A DNA stretch of 64,000 nucleotides from Pleomorphomonas carboxyditropha (GCF_002770725.1 NZ_NQVN01000020.1:39576-103575); one strand, 5' to 3'. Numbered from the stretch's first letter, positions 1 to 8,692 are shown. Numbers and translations are program-made. The notes: generated by a model not told the origin, from the letters alone.

Positions 1-573
1 CTTAAAAAGGCCGGCGGCGCGCGCGTCGTCACGGTCAGCTCGCTCGCGCACCGCATTACAGGCGTGGACTTTGAAGACATTAATTTCGAGAAGCGCGAGT
101 ATCAGCCGATCCTAGGCTATGCGCAGTCGAAGACGGCCAATGTTCTGTTCGCCGTCGAACTGGACCGGCTCGGCCAATCCGACAATATCCGTTCCTTCGC
201 CATTCATCCCGGCGTGGTCGTTCAGACGGACATCATCAATCACTTCAGCGAGGAAGAACGCCGGGGCGTCGGGGAATGGACCGAGGACGGCCGCCCGGTG
301 GTCAATGCGGAACAGGGCTACAAGTCGATCCCGCAAGGTGCCGCAACATCGGTTTGGGCGGCCACGAGTCCGCAGCTCCACGGCTTGGGCGGCGTCTATT
401 GCGAAAGTTCCGATATAACTCCGGTCCTGACGCCCGAACAGGTCGCAAGCTGGGGCGGCATTGCCGCCGATCCCTCCCACCCTGCCGGGGTGATGGATTT
501 CGCGATTGATCCCGAGGCCGCAGGGCGCTTGTGGGCACTCAGCGAGAACCTGACTGGCACCCGCCTTTCCTAA
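1..573 (+). CDS. Short-chain dehydrogenase/reductase, 5' end outside window
   Basis: The reading frame is open from base 1, so only the C-terminal 190 residues are present and the Rossmann glycine motif lies off the left edge. The visible part has the SDR catalytic serine region (VTVSS) and the YAQSK form of the YxxxK motif, followed by the SHPG-like segment (AIHPGVV) that positions NAD(P). It belongs to the same subgroup as the complete SDR that follows at 642 and is clearly its paralogue: YGQSKTANILFAVELD there matches YAQSKTANVLFAVELD here. These proteins resemble retinol-dehydrogenase/WW-domain-oxidoreductase-like SDRs; the substrate is unknown. The pair is on the plus strand with about 70 bases between them and may be co-transcribed. 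Confidence 0.85.
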   Translation, partial: LKKAGGARVVTVSSLAHRITGVDFEDINFEKREYQPILGYAQSKTANVLFAVELDRLGQSDNIRSFAIHPGVVVQTDIINHFSEEERRGVGEWTEDGRPVVNAEQGYKSIPQGAATSVWAATSPQLHGLGGVYCESSDITPVLTPEQVASWGGIAADPSHPAGVMDFAIDPEAAGRLWALSENLTGTRLS

Positions 574-641
574 CGCAGCATCTTGGCCGCCCGAAGCTGG
601 AGGCCAATCACCTATTCGCAACCCGGAACGGAGACCTAGAC

Positions 642-1655
642 ATGACCACTCCCCAAACCCCAATCAATTCCGGCTTCACGGCATGGTCCACAACCTCGCA
701 CGTCATCAAGGGCATCGACCTCGTTGGCAAGGTGGCGATCGTCACTGGCGGCTATTCCGGACTCGGCCGCGAAGCCGCTCGCACCTTCCTGTCGGCCGGT
801 GCGCGCGTCATCGTGCCGGCGCGTGACGTAGAGCGCGCCCGCAAGGCGCTCGACGGCCTACCCGGCGTCGAGATCGAGGAAATGGACCTGCTCGACCCCG
901 CCTCGATAGACGCTTTCGCCAAGCGGTTCCTCGATTCCGGCCTGCCTCTCGACATGCTGGTCAACAGCGCCGGCATCATGGCGCTTCCCGAACGCACGCT
1001 CGACGCGCGCGGCTACGAGCTGCAATTCGCCACCAACCATCTCGGCCATTTCCAGCTTACCGCCCGGCTCTGGCCGGCGCTGAAGGCCACGCCGGGCGCT
1101 CGCGTCGTGTCGGTGTCCTCAATGGGGCATCGGTTCTCGCCGGTCATCTTCGACGATCTCACTTTCGAGAACCGCCCCTATGAGCCGTGGTCGGGCTACG
1201 GCCAGTCGAAAACCGCCAACATTCTGTTCGCGGTCGAGCTGGACGCGCGCGGCCAGACCGACGATGTGCGGGCCTTCTCCCTGCATCCGGGCGGCATCCC
1301 CGGAACCGGCCTCGAAAAGCATGTGCCGCGCGCCGACCTGATCGCCGCAGGCGTCATTGACGAGAACGGCGTCCCTCAGATCAACCCGGCCAAAGACCTC
1401 AAATCGTTCCCGCAGGGCGCGGCCACCCATGTCTGGTGCGCGACCAGCCCGCAGCTCGACGGCAAGGGCGGCGTGTTCTGCGTCGATTCTGAAATTGCGC
1501 CGCTGATGGATGCCGCTCCCGAGAACTTCTCTATGGCAGAGAGCCAGTCCGGGCACCGAGATAACGGCGTCGCCCCGTATGCCGTCGATCGCGAGGCCGC
1601 AAAGCGGCTTTGGGAAGTCAGCGAGCAGTTGACCGGCGTGCAGTTCGCGATTTGA
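642..1655 (+). CDS. Short-chain dehydrogenase/reductase, complete (337 aa)
   Basis: NAD(P)-dependent oxidoreductase of the classical/extended SDR fold. The TGGYSGLG cofactor motif is near residue 38, the NSAG motif near 107, the serine region (VSVSS) near 162 and YGQSK near 186, so all catalytic residues are present. The ATG at 642 was chosen because the protein then begins with a short polar leader before the Rossmann strand; the frame is open back to 531 but that part overlaps the previous gene. It is a tandem paralogue of the SDR ending at 573. The substrate cannot be deduced. Both genes lie on the island side of a tRNA-Ser that carries a recombinase remnant, so they may be accessory genes. 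Confidence 0.9.
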   Translation: MTTPQTPINSGFTAWSTTSHVIKGIDLVGKVAIVTGGYSGLGREAARTFLSAGARVIVPARDVERARKALDGLPGVEIEEMDLLDPASIDAFAKRFLDSGLPLDMLVNSAGIMALPERTLDARGYELQFATNHLGHFQLTARLWPALKATPGARVVSVSSMGHRFSPVIFDDLTFENRPYEPWSGYGQSKTANILFAVELDARGQTDDVRAFSLHPGGIPGTGLEKHVPRADLIAAGVIDENGVPQINPAKDLKSFPQGAATHVWCATSPQLDGKGGVFCVDSEIAPLMDAAPENFSMAESQSGHRDNGVAPYAVDREAAKRLWEVSEQLTGVQFAI

Positions 1656-1854
1656 TCGCTCGGCTGACTCCGACTGCTGGCCGGGGTGCCGCCAGCGCAT
1701 AGACGCAAATGCGGCACGCTACAGACCGCCGACTGCCCTCCATGGTTCGCTTAATTCCGGGGCCTTGAGTGCCCCGGAATCCACCCGAACCACGGAGGAT
1801 TCCATGTGTGCGGCGCCGACGAATCCACGCCAGACGGCCGGGAACGCCGCAGGT

Positions 1855-2379
1855 CGCCGCACCTATATCGGCGAGCATCGATTCAATCGCCGCTCCAACA
1901 AGAGTGAGGTGAAGCCCGAGGAAGAAGTCGTCACCGTCGCGGTGCCGCCGCTGATCGACCTTGAGACCTTCGCTCGCCTCGCTACTGGCTCGTCGGCAGG
2001 AGAGCATCGAGCGGCGCAGCCAGCACATCGCCGAATTGAACCAGCGCGCGACCGAGGCCGACAACCGCCTCAAGTGGCTCTACGACGCGATTGAGGCCGG
2101 TTCGCTCGGACCGGCGGAATCCGCCCTCGGCGAGCGGATCGCGGACCTTACCGCGTTACGGGATCAGGCGCGGGCAGACGCGGCAAGGACCGAGGCCATG
2201 CTGAAAAGCTCGGTCCATCAGGGCCTCACAGGGGCGGCCGTGCGGGAACTGACGAGCGTCGAGGTCGCGGACGACGCGATCTACATCAAAGGCAGCAAAA
2301 GCACCCTGTTGAGGACGCTGATAGCCACTAATGGAGGGAAATCGGCGGGAACGGCGTTCCCGGTTTTATATCAAAGTGG
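1855..2379 (+). pseudogene. Remnant of a large serine recombinase (C-terminal parts only)
   Basis: Two pieces of a site-specific serine recombinase are visible in different frames. From 1855 frame 1 reads the recombinase-domain segment RRTYIGEHRFNRRS...[10 protein letters not shown]. Around 1965 the match jumps to frame 2, which reads the C-terminal coiled-coil segment ([28 protein letters not shown]) and the tail [12 protein letters not shown]. The zinc-ribbon region normally between these pieces (about 100 residues), the whole N-terminal catalytic serine domain and part of the C-terminus are missing, so it cannot be functional. Frame 2 runs on into the tRNA-Ser gene, which shows that the element abuts the tRNA 3' end. 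This is what is left after decay of an integrated element. Confidence 0.75.
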
Positions 2380-2466
2380 CGGAGAAGGAGGGATTCGAAC
2401 CCTCGATAGGGTTGCCCCTATACACGCGTTCCAGGCGTGCGCCTTAAACCACTCGGCCACCTCTCC
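2377..2466 (-). tRNA. tRNA-Ser (anticodon GGA)
   Basis: On the minus strand the sequence folds as a class II tRNA. The acceptor is GGAGAGG paired with CTTCTCC, followed by discriminator G and an encoded CCA (2377-2379). The anticodon stem CACGC/GCGTG encloses loop CTGGAAC, giving anticodon GGA. A long variable arm follows (TATAGGGGCAACCCTA), and the T-arm is AGGGTTCGAATCCCT. The long variable arm and GGA identify tRNA-Ser. Its 3' end faces a decayed recombinase, consistent with use as an integration site. Confidence 0.96.
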
Positions 2467-2700
2467 GTACGGCCGGCGCCCCGGCTCGTGGCCGCGCACT
2501 ATAGCGATGTTCGTTGGGAGCGCAAGAGGGGGAAGCCGCTCTTGGAAAAACTTCGCCCGGCAAGGTGGAGATTCAGTGCCAACTCTTTGTTTTTATAAGC
2601 TCACTTGCGCCGGAAAGGAGGGTCGAAAAGCCGCCGCCCATCACTTGGAGGGACGTGTCGGCCGGTCCCCAAGCGCTGCGGCACCGGCCCGGCCGGGCCT

Positions 2701-3231
2701 TTATGCCCAAAGCCGCGAAGCCGGCGGATTCTCGCCGTCGATCGCCTGCCGCACGCTGTCGATGCGCCGCATCAGCTCGCCGGATATGCGCGTCTGCAGG
2801 GCGTTGAGCACGGTCTCGGCGACGGCGCGGCGATCGGCCTTCCGCTCGATCAGCGCCGGGTCGCGCAGCGGCCAGCGCAGCGTCACGTATTCGGCGAGGC
2901 GAGCGCAGTCGGACTCGGTCCAGGTGACGGTGGCGAGGTCGACGACGATATGCGGCCGCAGCCCGCCCGGCAGGGCGAAGATCGTCCACGACTTCGGCTC
3001 GAGGCCATCGGTGGGAATGGCGCGCTGGGTGAGCGCCTGCGCGGCTTCCGGCAGCAGGGCGGCGGCCGGCCGGCTGCCGGCGCTGAAGGCGCGGATGCGC
3101 GTGTCGCCGCGCTGATTGAGCAACGCCTCGGCCATCAAGCTGGTCGCGCTGTTGGTTTCGCACAGAAACAGCACATCGACGGTTTGCATCCTGAACAAGC
3201 CCCTGACGCTCGAAGGTGTCGCCAAAGCCAT
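2701..3231 (-). CDS. LMW phosphotyrosine phosphatase/ArsC-like protein lacking the P-loop Arg
   Basis: A 176-residue protein of the low-molecular-weight phosphatase/arsenate reductase fold. The first strand and P-loop read VDVLFLC followed by ETNSATS and MAEALLN. Active family members have CX5R(S/T), for example CTGNSARS; here the arginine position is Thr, so phosphate binding should be impaired. A later WPLRDPA segment corresponds to the general-acid aspartate loop of thioredoxin-linked ArsC proteins (one Asp retained). The start at 3231 was chosen for its AGAGG Shine-Dalgarno; an ATG at 3189, directly before the first strand, is an alternative and gives 162 aa. It could be a non-catalytic family member. 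No ars genes are nearby. Confidence 0.75.
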   Translation of the reverse strand: MALATPSSVRGLFRMQTVDVLFLCETNSATSLMAEALLNQRGDTRIRAFSAGSRPAAALLPEAAQALTQRAIPTDGLEPKSWTIFALPGGLRPHIVVDLATVTWTESDCARLAEYVTLRWPLRDPALIERKADRRAVAETVLNALQTRISGELMRRIDSVRQAIDGENPPASRLWA

Positions 3232-3627
3232 CGTCCCGCCTCTCTTCGTCACGCCCTGCGAGGGCGCCACCAACCCGTTCGGGCGGCGGTGCCCCAAGCA
3301 CTCCTCTGCGCCTTGCCGATGGAGTCTCCATGACGTTTCCGAGACAGGCCGATGACGCGCCTCTCGGAAAACGCAAATGCATAAAGCGCGCCACCAAGCC
3401 GCATTTTTCGGACAAGCGGCCTAGACTAAAGTCCAAGCCATTCATCTTTAAAGCGGAATCGGCGCGACACCGGCTGGCGAAAGGGGAGGTATTATCTCCG
3501 GAGGGCGGCTTCAAGCCCGCCGAAGGGCGAAGTGCGTCTGTCGCTTCGCCCGGCCTGGCGCCGTTGCCGGCGATATATCGCCGCCACCTTTGATGGCTTT
3601 CTGGGCAACGGGTGGCCGCAAAGGCGG
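3232..3627. other. Intergenic region with no supported gene
   Basis: About 400 bases upstream of the phosphatase-like gene, locally less GC-rich around 3370-3460. Open frames here have no recognisable product. It presumably contains the promoter of the minus-strand phosphatase-like gene. Confidence 0.5.
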
Positions 3628-3780
3628 TCAGGAGGCCGGCATTTCCAAAGCCGAGGCCACGGTTCCCACCGTCGTCGTCGCGGCGGCATTTTCCACAGCG
3701 GCATGCTCGGCAAGGGCGGCGAGAGCCTCGGCGAAGAGGGCGGCGAAGACCAGGCTGACGAAAAGTTTACGAACGAACAT
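3628..3780 (-). CDS. Possible small exported peptide (50 aa)
   Basis: ATG at 3780 to TGA at 3628 gives a 50-residue alanine-rich peptide. It begins MFVRKLFVSLVFAALFAEAL, a positively charged start and a hydrophobic stretch resembling a signal peptide, and ends with a short polar/alanine tail. The Shine-Dalgarno is poor (GGAAG about 13 bases upstream). It sits downstream of the sdhB terminator on the same strand. Two perfect hairpins lie immediately upstream. I do not recognise a family; chance in GC-rich DNA is possible. Confidence 0.3.
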   Translation of the reverse strand: MFVRKLFVSLVFAALFAEALAALAEHAAVENAAATTTVGTVASALEMPAS

Positions 3781-3797
3781 ATTCCAGGCTTCCAGGG

Positions 3798-3834
3798 CCG
3801 CCGGACAATCCGGCGGTGATGGTCTTCAGACCAT
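3798..3834. repeat. Two adjacent perfect hairpins
   Basis: CCGCCGGA-CAA-TCCGGCGG (3798-3816) is followed at once by ATGGTCT-TC-AGACCAT (3819-3834). Both arms are perfect. They lie just 5' of the small minus-strand frame at 3780 and could be a leader structure. Confidence 0.6.
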
Positions 3835-3906
3835 GGGAAGCCGCCGCCAATGCGGTGGAAAGGGGACGGAAGCAGGTCGCGGACAAGGTGTTGTCGCGGC
3901 GACGGC

Positions 3907-3941
3907 AAAAAGGCGGCGCCGGCATGGGCCGGGCCGCCTTT
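3907..3941 (-). terminator. Rho-independent terminator of the sdh operon
   Basis: A 9-bp perfect stem AAAGGCGGC/GCCGCCTTT (arms 3933-3941 and 3909-3917), followed on the minus strand by a run of five T, 25 bases past the sdhB stop codon. Confidence 0.8.
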
Positions 3942-3964
3942 CAGGCCATAGGGTGAGCCGAGGG

Positions 3965-4744
3965 TCAGATCTGCCGCTCGACCAGCATCTTCTTGATCTC
4001 GGCGATGGCCTTCGCCGGATTGAGTCCCTTGGGGCAGGTCTGGGTACAGTTCATGATGGTGTGGCAGCGATAGAGGCGGAACGGGTCCTCGAGATTGTCG
4101 AGACGTTCGCCGGTCGCCTCGTCGCGGCTGTCGATCAGCCAGCGATAGGCCTGCAGCAGGATGGCCGGGCCGAGATAGCGGTCGCCGTTCCACCAGTAGC
4201 TCGGGCAGGAGGTGGAGCAGCAGGCGCAGAGAATGCACTCGTAGAGGCCGTCGAGCTTCTGCCGGTCGTCATGGCTCTGCAGCCATTCGGTCTCCGGCGT
4301 CGGCGACGAGGTGTGCAGCCACGGCTCGATCGACTTGTGCTGGGCATAGAAATGGGTGAGATCGGGCACCAGGTCCTTCACCACGTTCATGTGCGGCAGC
4401 GGGTAGACCTTGATCGGCCCGGAAATCTCGTCCATGCCCTTGGTGCAGGCGAGCGTGTTCATGCCGTCGATGTTCATGGCGCAGGAGCCGCAGATGCCCT
4501 CGCGGCAGGACCGGCGGAGCGCCAGCGTCGGATCGATCTTGTTCTTGATCCAGAGCAGCGCGTCGAGCACCATCGGGCCGCAGTCGTCGAGATCGACGAA
4601 GAAGGTGTCGAGCCGCGGGTTGCGGCCGTCCTCCGGGTCCCAGCGGTAGATGCGGAACTCGCGGACGTGCGTCGCACCCTCCGGCTTCGGCCAGACCTTG
4701 CCGGCCTTGATCTTCGAGTTCTTCGGCAGCGTGAGCTGAACCAT
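3965..4744 (-). CDS. sdhB: Succinate dehydrogenase iron-sulfur subunit
   Basis: A 259-residue iron-sulfur subunit of complex II (succinate:quinone oxidoreductase), located on the cytoplasmic face of the inner membrane. The N-terminal 2Fe-2S ferredoxin domain has CREGICGSC, and the C-terminal domain has the [16 protein letters not shown] and [17 protein letters not shown] cysteine clusters for the 4Fe-4S and 3Fe-4S centres. The ATG at 4744 (MVQLTLPKN) matches the usual alphaproteobacterial N-terminus; an upstream in-frame ATG adds 11 residues of no likeness. It is the last gene of the sdh operon. Unusually, it is separated from sdhA by two small lipoprotein genes. Confidence 0.97.
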   Translation of the reverse strand: MVQLTLPKNSKIKAGKVWPKPEGATHVREFRIYRWDPEDGRNPRLDTFFVDLDDCGPMVLDALLWIKNKIDPTLALRRSCREGICGSCAMNIDGMNTLACTKGMDEISGPIKVYPLPHMNVVKDLVPDLTHFYAQHKSIEPWLHTSSPTPETEWLQSHDDRQKLDGLYECILCACCSTSCPSYWWNGDRYLGPAILLQAYRWLIDSRDEATGERLDNLEDPFRLYRCHTIMNCTQTCPKGLNPAKAIAEIKKMLVERQI

Positions 4745-4785
4745 GGGATCATCCTGCGTTCTTGGGTCTGTGGTCAACGTAAAAT

Positions 4786-5319
4786 CTAGAAATTTTTCCC
4801 CATCTCTAGATAATACTTGTCGGATGGATCTCGGATCAGAAAGGTTGTTGTTTTTTCTTTATCATCATTCAAGAAGTACATGATTTTTATTTTGTCTTTT
4901 GAGATAAAGAAAAGATCGAAATCCTGTTTGCCCCATGCGACGTCGTATTGGTCTAACTTGAGAGCGCCCTTGCGAGGAACGCTGTATCTTCCCCCGCCGT
5001 CTAGACCTTCATCGCCATACCATACAACGTGCAAGAAGCGCCCTTCGCCATCGAAACAAACCTTATCGCCATAAGGACGCTGGACCCCTTCGCCAGGCTC
5101 AGCAATCAGCGCCCCGCCAAAGTCGCCGTAGTAGATATTCGTCCAGCACCCCACCAGATGGGCCTTATTGGCTTGGCTGACAGGAATTCCAGGAACATCC
5201 GCATCGGCTTTTGCCGCGGCGGGTAGAGGTGAGGGCTGGTTTGGCGTGGTGCAGCCAGCAGTCGCGATTGTCGCCGACAGCATGCATACAGTTCCGAAAC
5301 TCAGCCTCGCCCTTGGCAT
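4786..5319 (-). CDS. Putative lipoprotein of unknown function inside the sdh operon
   Basis: A 177-residue protein with a lipoprotein-type signal: a hydrophobic stretch ending TIATAGC, with Cys23 as the acylation site. The mature part starts with a Pro/Ala-rich linker. It then has a globular region rich in aromatic and charged residues ([42 protein letters not shown]) that looks like a beta-rich domain of the calycin/META kind, although I cannot assign a family. Base composition is clearly more AT-rich than its neighbours between about 4790 and 5000. It lies 41 bases upstream of sdhB and downstream of another small lipoprotein, so sdhB transcription must cross it. Confidence 0.8.
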   Translation of the reverse strand: MPRARLSFGTVCMLSATIATAGCTTPNQPSPLPAAAKADADVPGIPVSQANKAHLVGCWTNIYYGDFGGALIAEPGEGVQRPYGDKVCFDGEGRFLHVVWYGDEGLDGGGRYSVPRKGALKLDQYDVAWGKQDFDLFFISKDKIKIMYFLNDDKEKTTTFLIRDPSDKYYLEMGKNF

Positions 5320-5374
5320 TTGAACTTTCCAATCGCCCGGCCATCAATCTCACAGGTGCACGTCGCCGAGCATC

Positions 5375-5719
5375 TCAATCCTTCGATAGGAACTCTGCCT
5401 TTACGTATCCGCTACAGCTAACGGCCAAGCCGCCGTAAACGTCGACCTCGGCGATATCTCCTTGCCGCCCAACAACTCGCACCTTTGCGCCTGGCTTGGC
5501 GAGGCAGTTAACGTGCTGCCAGTCTTCGGTGGAAGCTGTACCCATGGACGATTCGGCGTGCCGCGCAAACTGGGGCGTTTCCCAAACGCCAACCTCGTTG
5601 AGCATCCGTGTCAAATGGTCGCCGGGCGACCGAAGACGGAACTCTTCGCCGGGGCGGTTGGCACAGGAAGCGAGCAGTAGGCTAACTAAGCCGAGAGCGA
5701 TGAGAGCGATCTTTGTCAT
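5375..5719 (-). CDS. Small SH3-like lipoprotein, translationally coupled to sdhA
   Basis: A 114-residue protein starting [19 protein letters not shown], a classic lipoprotein signal with lipobox LLASC (Cys19). The C-terminal half (KPGAKVRVVGRQGDIAEVDVYGG through SGYVKAEFLSKD, in pieces) has the turn pattern of a bacterial SH3 domain. The ATG overlaps the sdhA stop as TGATG, so it is translated by coupling to sdhA although it is not a known complex II component. It probably sits on a periplasmic membrane face. Together with the next lipoprotein it separates sdhA from sdhB. Confidence 0.8.
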   Translation of the reverse strand: MTKIALIALGLVSLLLASCANRPGEEFRLRSPGDHLTRMLNEVGVWETPQFARHAESSMGTASTEDWQHVNCLAKPGAKVRVVGRQGDIAEVDVYGGLAVSCSGYVKAEFLSKD

Positions 5720-7560
5720 CAGTACACGCGCGCCTTCGGCTTGATGTAGTCGATCTCGGAGGTCATCGTGTAGGCGTGCACCGGTCGGTAATCGAGGCCG
5801 ACGGTCCTCGCGCCGACATCGATCGAGGCCAGCGTGTGCTTCATCCACTCGCCGTCGTCGCGGTTGGGATAGTCCTCGCGGGCGTGGGCGCCACGGCTTT
5901 CCTTGCGGTTGAGCGCGCCTTCCATGGTGACGACGGCCTGGACGATCAGGTTTTCGTATTCCAGCGCCTCGGTCAGGTCGGTGTTCCAGATCAGCGAGCG
6001 GTCGGTGGTCTTGAGATCGTCGCCGGCCGCCCAGCAGCCGTGGATCAGCTTGACGCCTTCCTCCAGCACCTCGCCGGTGCGGAACACGGCACAGTTCGAC
6101 TGCATGGTCTTCTGCATCGACAGCCGGAGCTCGGCGGTCGGCGTCGAGCCTGAGGCGTGGCGCACGCGGTCGAGCCGCTCGAGGGCATTGAGCCCGGCGT
6201 CCTTCGGCAGGTCGGCGATGCGGCCGCCCTTGTCGATCGTCTCGGCGCAGCGGTGGCCGACGGCGCGGCCGAACACCACGAGGTCGATCAGCGAGTTGGA
6301 GCCGAGGCGGTTGGCGCCGTGCACCGACACGCAGGCCGCCTCGCCGACCGCCATCAGGCCCGGCACGATTCGGTCCGGGTCACCGTCCACCTTGGCCAGC
6401 ACCTCGCCGTGATAGTTCGTCGGGATGCCGCCCATGTTGTAGTGAACGGTCGGCAGCACCGGGATCGGCTCGCGCGTCACGTCGACGCCGGCGAAGATCT
6501 TGGCGCTCTCCGAGATGCCCGGCAGGCGCTCGGCCAGGATCGCCGGGTCGAGATGGTCGAGGTGCAGGTAGATGTGGTCCTTGAGCTTGCCGACGCCGCG
6601 TCCCTCGCGGATCTCCATGGTCATCGACCGCGAGACGACGTCGCGGCTGGCAAGGTCCTTGGCCGACGGCGCATAGCGCTCCATGAAGCGCTCGCCCTCG
6701 GAATTGGTCAGATAGCCGCCTTCGCCGCGCGAGCCCTCGGTGATCAGGCAGCCGGCGCCGTAGATGCCGGTCGGGTGGAACTGCACGAATTCCATGTCCT
6801 GCAGGGCCAGCCCGGCGCGCAGCACCATGGCGTTGCCGTCGCCGGTGCAGGTATGGGCCGAGGTGCAGGAGAAATAGGCGCGGCCGTAGCCGCCGGTCGC
6901 CAGCACCGTCTGGTGGGCGCGGAAGCGGTGGATCGCGCCGGTTTCCATGTCGAGGGCGACCACGCCGCGGCAGGCGCCGTTCTCCATGATCAGGTCGATG
7001 GCGAAATACTCGATGAAGAACTCGGCCGAATGCCGGAGCGCCTGGCCGTACATGGTGTGCAGCATGGCGTGGCCGGTGCGGTCGGCGGCGGCGCAGGTGC
7101 GCTGGGCGATGCCCTCGCCGAAGTTGGTGGTCATGCCGCCGAACGGCCGCTGGTAGATCTTGCCTTCCTCGGTGCGCGAGAAGGGCACGCCCCAATGCTC
7201 CAGCTCGTAGACGGCGGCCGGCGCGTTGCGCACCAGATACTCGATGGCATCCTGGTCGCCCAGCCAGTCGGAGCCCTTGACGGTGTCGTACATGTGCCAG
7301 CGCCAGTCGTCCGGCCCCATGTTGCCGAGCGAGGCGGCGACGCCGCCCTGGGCGGCCACGGTGTGCGAGCGGGTGGGGAACACCTTGGTGATGCAGGCGG
7401 TGGAAAGGCCCGCCTCCGAGGCGCCGACCACCGCCCGGAGGCCGGCGCCGCCGGCGCCGACCACCACCACGTCGAAGGTATGGTCGATGAACTGATAGGC
7501 GCGGCCGCCGACGTTGAAGGCGGTCTGCTTGCCGCCGGCATTCTCTGAGGCAACGGCCAT
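5719..7560 (-). CDS. sdhA: Succinate dehydrogenase flavoprotein subunit
   Basis: A 613-residue catalytic subunit that oxidises succinate to fumarate with covalently bound FAD. The dinucleotide-binding motif [12 protein letters not shown] is near residue 33, and SHTVAAQGG, which carries the flavin-linked His, is near residue 70. The substrate-site stretch [21 protein letters not shown] and the [24 protein letters not shown] signature are both present in pieces. The ATG at 7560 gives the usual length; the frame is open further upstream only as a shadow of sdhC/D. It is 2 bases downstream of sdhD and its stop overlaps the start of a small lipoprotein gene. Confidence 0.98.
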   Translation of the reverse strand: MAVASENAGGKQTAFNVGGRAYQFIDHTFDVVVVGAGGAGLRAVVGASEAGLSTACITKVFPTRSHTVAAQGGVAASLGNMGPDDWRWHMYDTVKGSDWLGDQDAIEYLVRNAPAAVYELEHWGVPFSRTEEGKIYQRPFGGMTTNFGEGIAQRTCAAADRTGHAMLHTMYGQALRHSAEFFIEYFAIDLIMENGACRGVVALDMETGAIHRFRAHQTVLATGGYGRAYFSCTSAHTCTGDGNAMVLRAGLALQDMEFVQFHPTGIYGAGCLITEGSRGEGGYLTNSEGERFMERYAPSAKDLASRDVVSRSMTMEIREGRGVGKLKDHIYLHLDHLDPAILAERLPGISESAKIFAGVDVTREPIPVLPTVHYNMGGIPTNYHGEVLAKVDGDPDRIVPGLMAVGEAACVSVHGANRLGSNSLIDLVVFGRAVGHRCAETIDKGGRIADLPKDAGLNALERLDRVRHASGSTPTAELRLSMQKTMQSNCAVFRTGEVLEEGVKLIHGCWAAGDDLKTTDRSLIWNTDLTEALEYENLIVQAVVTMEGALNRKESRGAHAREDYPNRDDGEWMKHTLASIDVGARTVGLDYRPVHAYTMTSEIDYIKPKARVY

Positions 7561-7562
7561 GG

Positions 7563-7955
7563 TCAGGCTCCGAAGGTGATCTTGATGAGCGCCACGGCCG
7601 AGGCGATGCCGACCAGCGCCGAGAAGAAGGAATTGGCCATCAGCGCCAGGACCCGCAGCAGCGGTTGGTTGACGTAGTCCTCGATGATCACCTGCATGCC
7701 GATCTTCATGTGCCAGACGCTGACGCCCAGGAAGGCGAGCATCAGCACGGCGACGAAGGGATTGCCGAGCGTGGCGATCACCGCGCCGTAGTCGTCGCCC
7801 TGCAGCTTGACGAGCAGCACGACGTAGACGAGCGCCAGCAGCAGCGCGGCGACGCCGGTCACCCGCTGCTGCCAGAAATGCCCGGTGCCGGACTTGCCCG
7901 AGCCGAAGCCGCGGGCGTGCTTCAGCGACGTCTGGAAGCGGAAGGACTTGCTCAT
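7563..7955 (-). CDS. sdhD: Succinate dehydrogenase membrane anchor subunit
   Basis: A 130-residue membrane anchor of complex II. It has three predicted transmembrane helices (about residues 30-50, 63-85 and 100-125), and the [18 protein letters not shown] and [17 protein letters not shown] segments are typical of alphaproteobacterial SdhD; the latter includes the region contributing heme/quinone binding. It is preceded by sdhC with an 8-base gap and followed by sdhA. The ATG at 7955 begins [11 protein letters not shown], as usual for the family. Confidence 0.93.
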   Translation of the reverse strand: MSKSFRFQTSLKHARGFGSGKSGTGHFWQQRVTGVAALLLALVYVVLLVKLQGDDYGAVIATLGNPFVAVLMLAFLGVSVWHMKIGMQVIIEDYVNQPLLRVLALMANSFFSALVGIASAVALIKITFGA

Positions 7956-7963
7956 GGCGGACC

Positions 7964-8362
7964 TCAGGCGAAGATGAAGGCGGCGACGGCGACGACACCC
8001 GTCAGCAGAAGGCCGGCCACGAGGTTGAACAGGGCCATGCGGTCGGCGGTCTTCTTGTCGAAGCCGTAGCCGAGGTCCCAGATGAAATGGCGGACGCCGC
8101 CGATGGCGTGATGGATCAGCGACCAAACGAGCCCCAGCAGGATCAGGCGGCCGAGCCAGCTCTGATAAAGGCCGTCGACGCGGGCGAACCACTCCGGCCC
8201 GCTCGCCGCCGCCACCAGCCAGACGGCGACGAACACCGTGCCGACGTAGAGGAAGCCGCCGGTCATGCGGTGGACGATCGACATCGCCATGGTCAGGATG
8301 AAGCGGAAGACCTGGAGATGCGGCGAGAGCGGGCGGGAAGCCGCCAGGCGGGCGTCGGCCAT
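7964..8362 (-). CDS. sdhC: Succinate dehydrogenase cytochrome b556 subunit
   Basis: A 132-residue membrane subunit. The family signature [12 protein letters not shown] is near the N-terminus, SIVHRMTGG follows it, and the heme-ligand segment [15 protein letters not shown] lies between helices 2 and 3. Three transmembrane helices are evident. The start at 8362 (MADARLAAS) matches homologues and has GAGGGA about 10 bases upstream; an in-frame ATG at 8380 is possible. It is the first gene of sdhCDA-(lipoproteins)-B. Confidence 0.95.
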   Translation of the reverse strand: MADARLAASRPLSPHLQVFRFILTMAMSIVHRMTGGFLYVGTVFVAVWLVAAASGPEWFARVDGLYQSWLGRLILLGLVWSLIHHAIGGVRHFIWDLGYGFDKKTADRMALFNLVAGLLLTGVVAVAAFIFA

Positions 8363-8692
8363 CGGATGATGTTCCCTCATGAGACGGGAGACGGACGCTC
8401 CCTTGGCGCGGCCTCCTGACGCTAACGTCAACGTCAAGAGGCAGCAAAGGCCTGAGTCGTAAGTACCTTCTCGGAGGGGAGGCGTCAAAGCCAAATCGCC
8501 GGCCCGCCGATGCAAAACGATAAAGTCCGGGCCGTTTCCGGCGAGCCCGCCCGGCGGCTTTGCCGAAATCGCGGCAGAATGATCAATCAGCGTGTTTCGG
8601 CTGTTTGTCAAAAAGCGAAATGTCCTAGGTGTAAATACGACTATATGCCTAGGACTGTTCGCCATTCCGGCACGCCGGCCGGATCGAAAGTT
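8363..8692. promoter_or_regulatory. sdh: sdh upstream region
   Basis: 330 bases between the stop of the alpha/beta hydrolase gene and sdhC, both on the minus strand, so this should hold the sdh promoter. On the minus strand it has repeated TTGACG/GTTGACG hexamers near 8425-8440. At its far end is an inverted repeat GTCCTAGG-N18-CCTAGGAC (8622-8655). No gene was recognised in it. Confidence 0.5.
8622..8655. repeat. Inverted repeat GTCCTAGG-N18-CCTAGGAC
   Basis: Perfect 8-bp arms with an AT-rich 18-base spacer in otherwise GC-rich DNA, 38 bases downstream of the hydrolase stop and about 260 bases upstream of sdhC. It lacks a T-run, so a protein-binding site is more likely than a terminator. 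Confidence 0.55.

Noticed and set aside
1961..3115. 384-codon plus-strand frame running from the recombinase remnant through tRNA-Ser
   Set aside because: Only its first part is recombinase-like. The rest is a translation of the antisense of tRNA-Ser and of the phosphatase-like gene, a familiar annotation artefact.
5719..7998. Longer sdhA frame beginning at 7998
   Set aside because: The N-terminal extension overlaps sdhD and part of sdhC in another frame and has no likeness to SdhA; the ATG at 7560 gives the normal protein.
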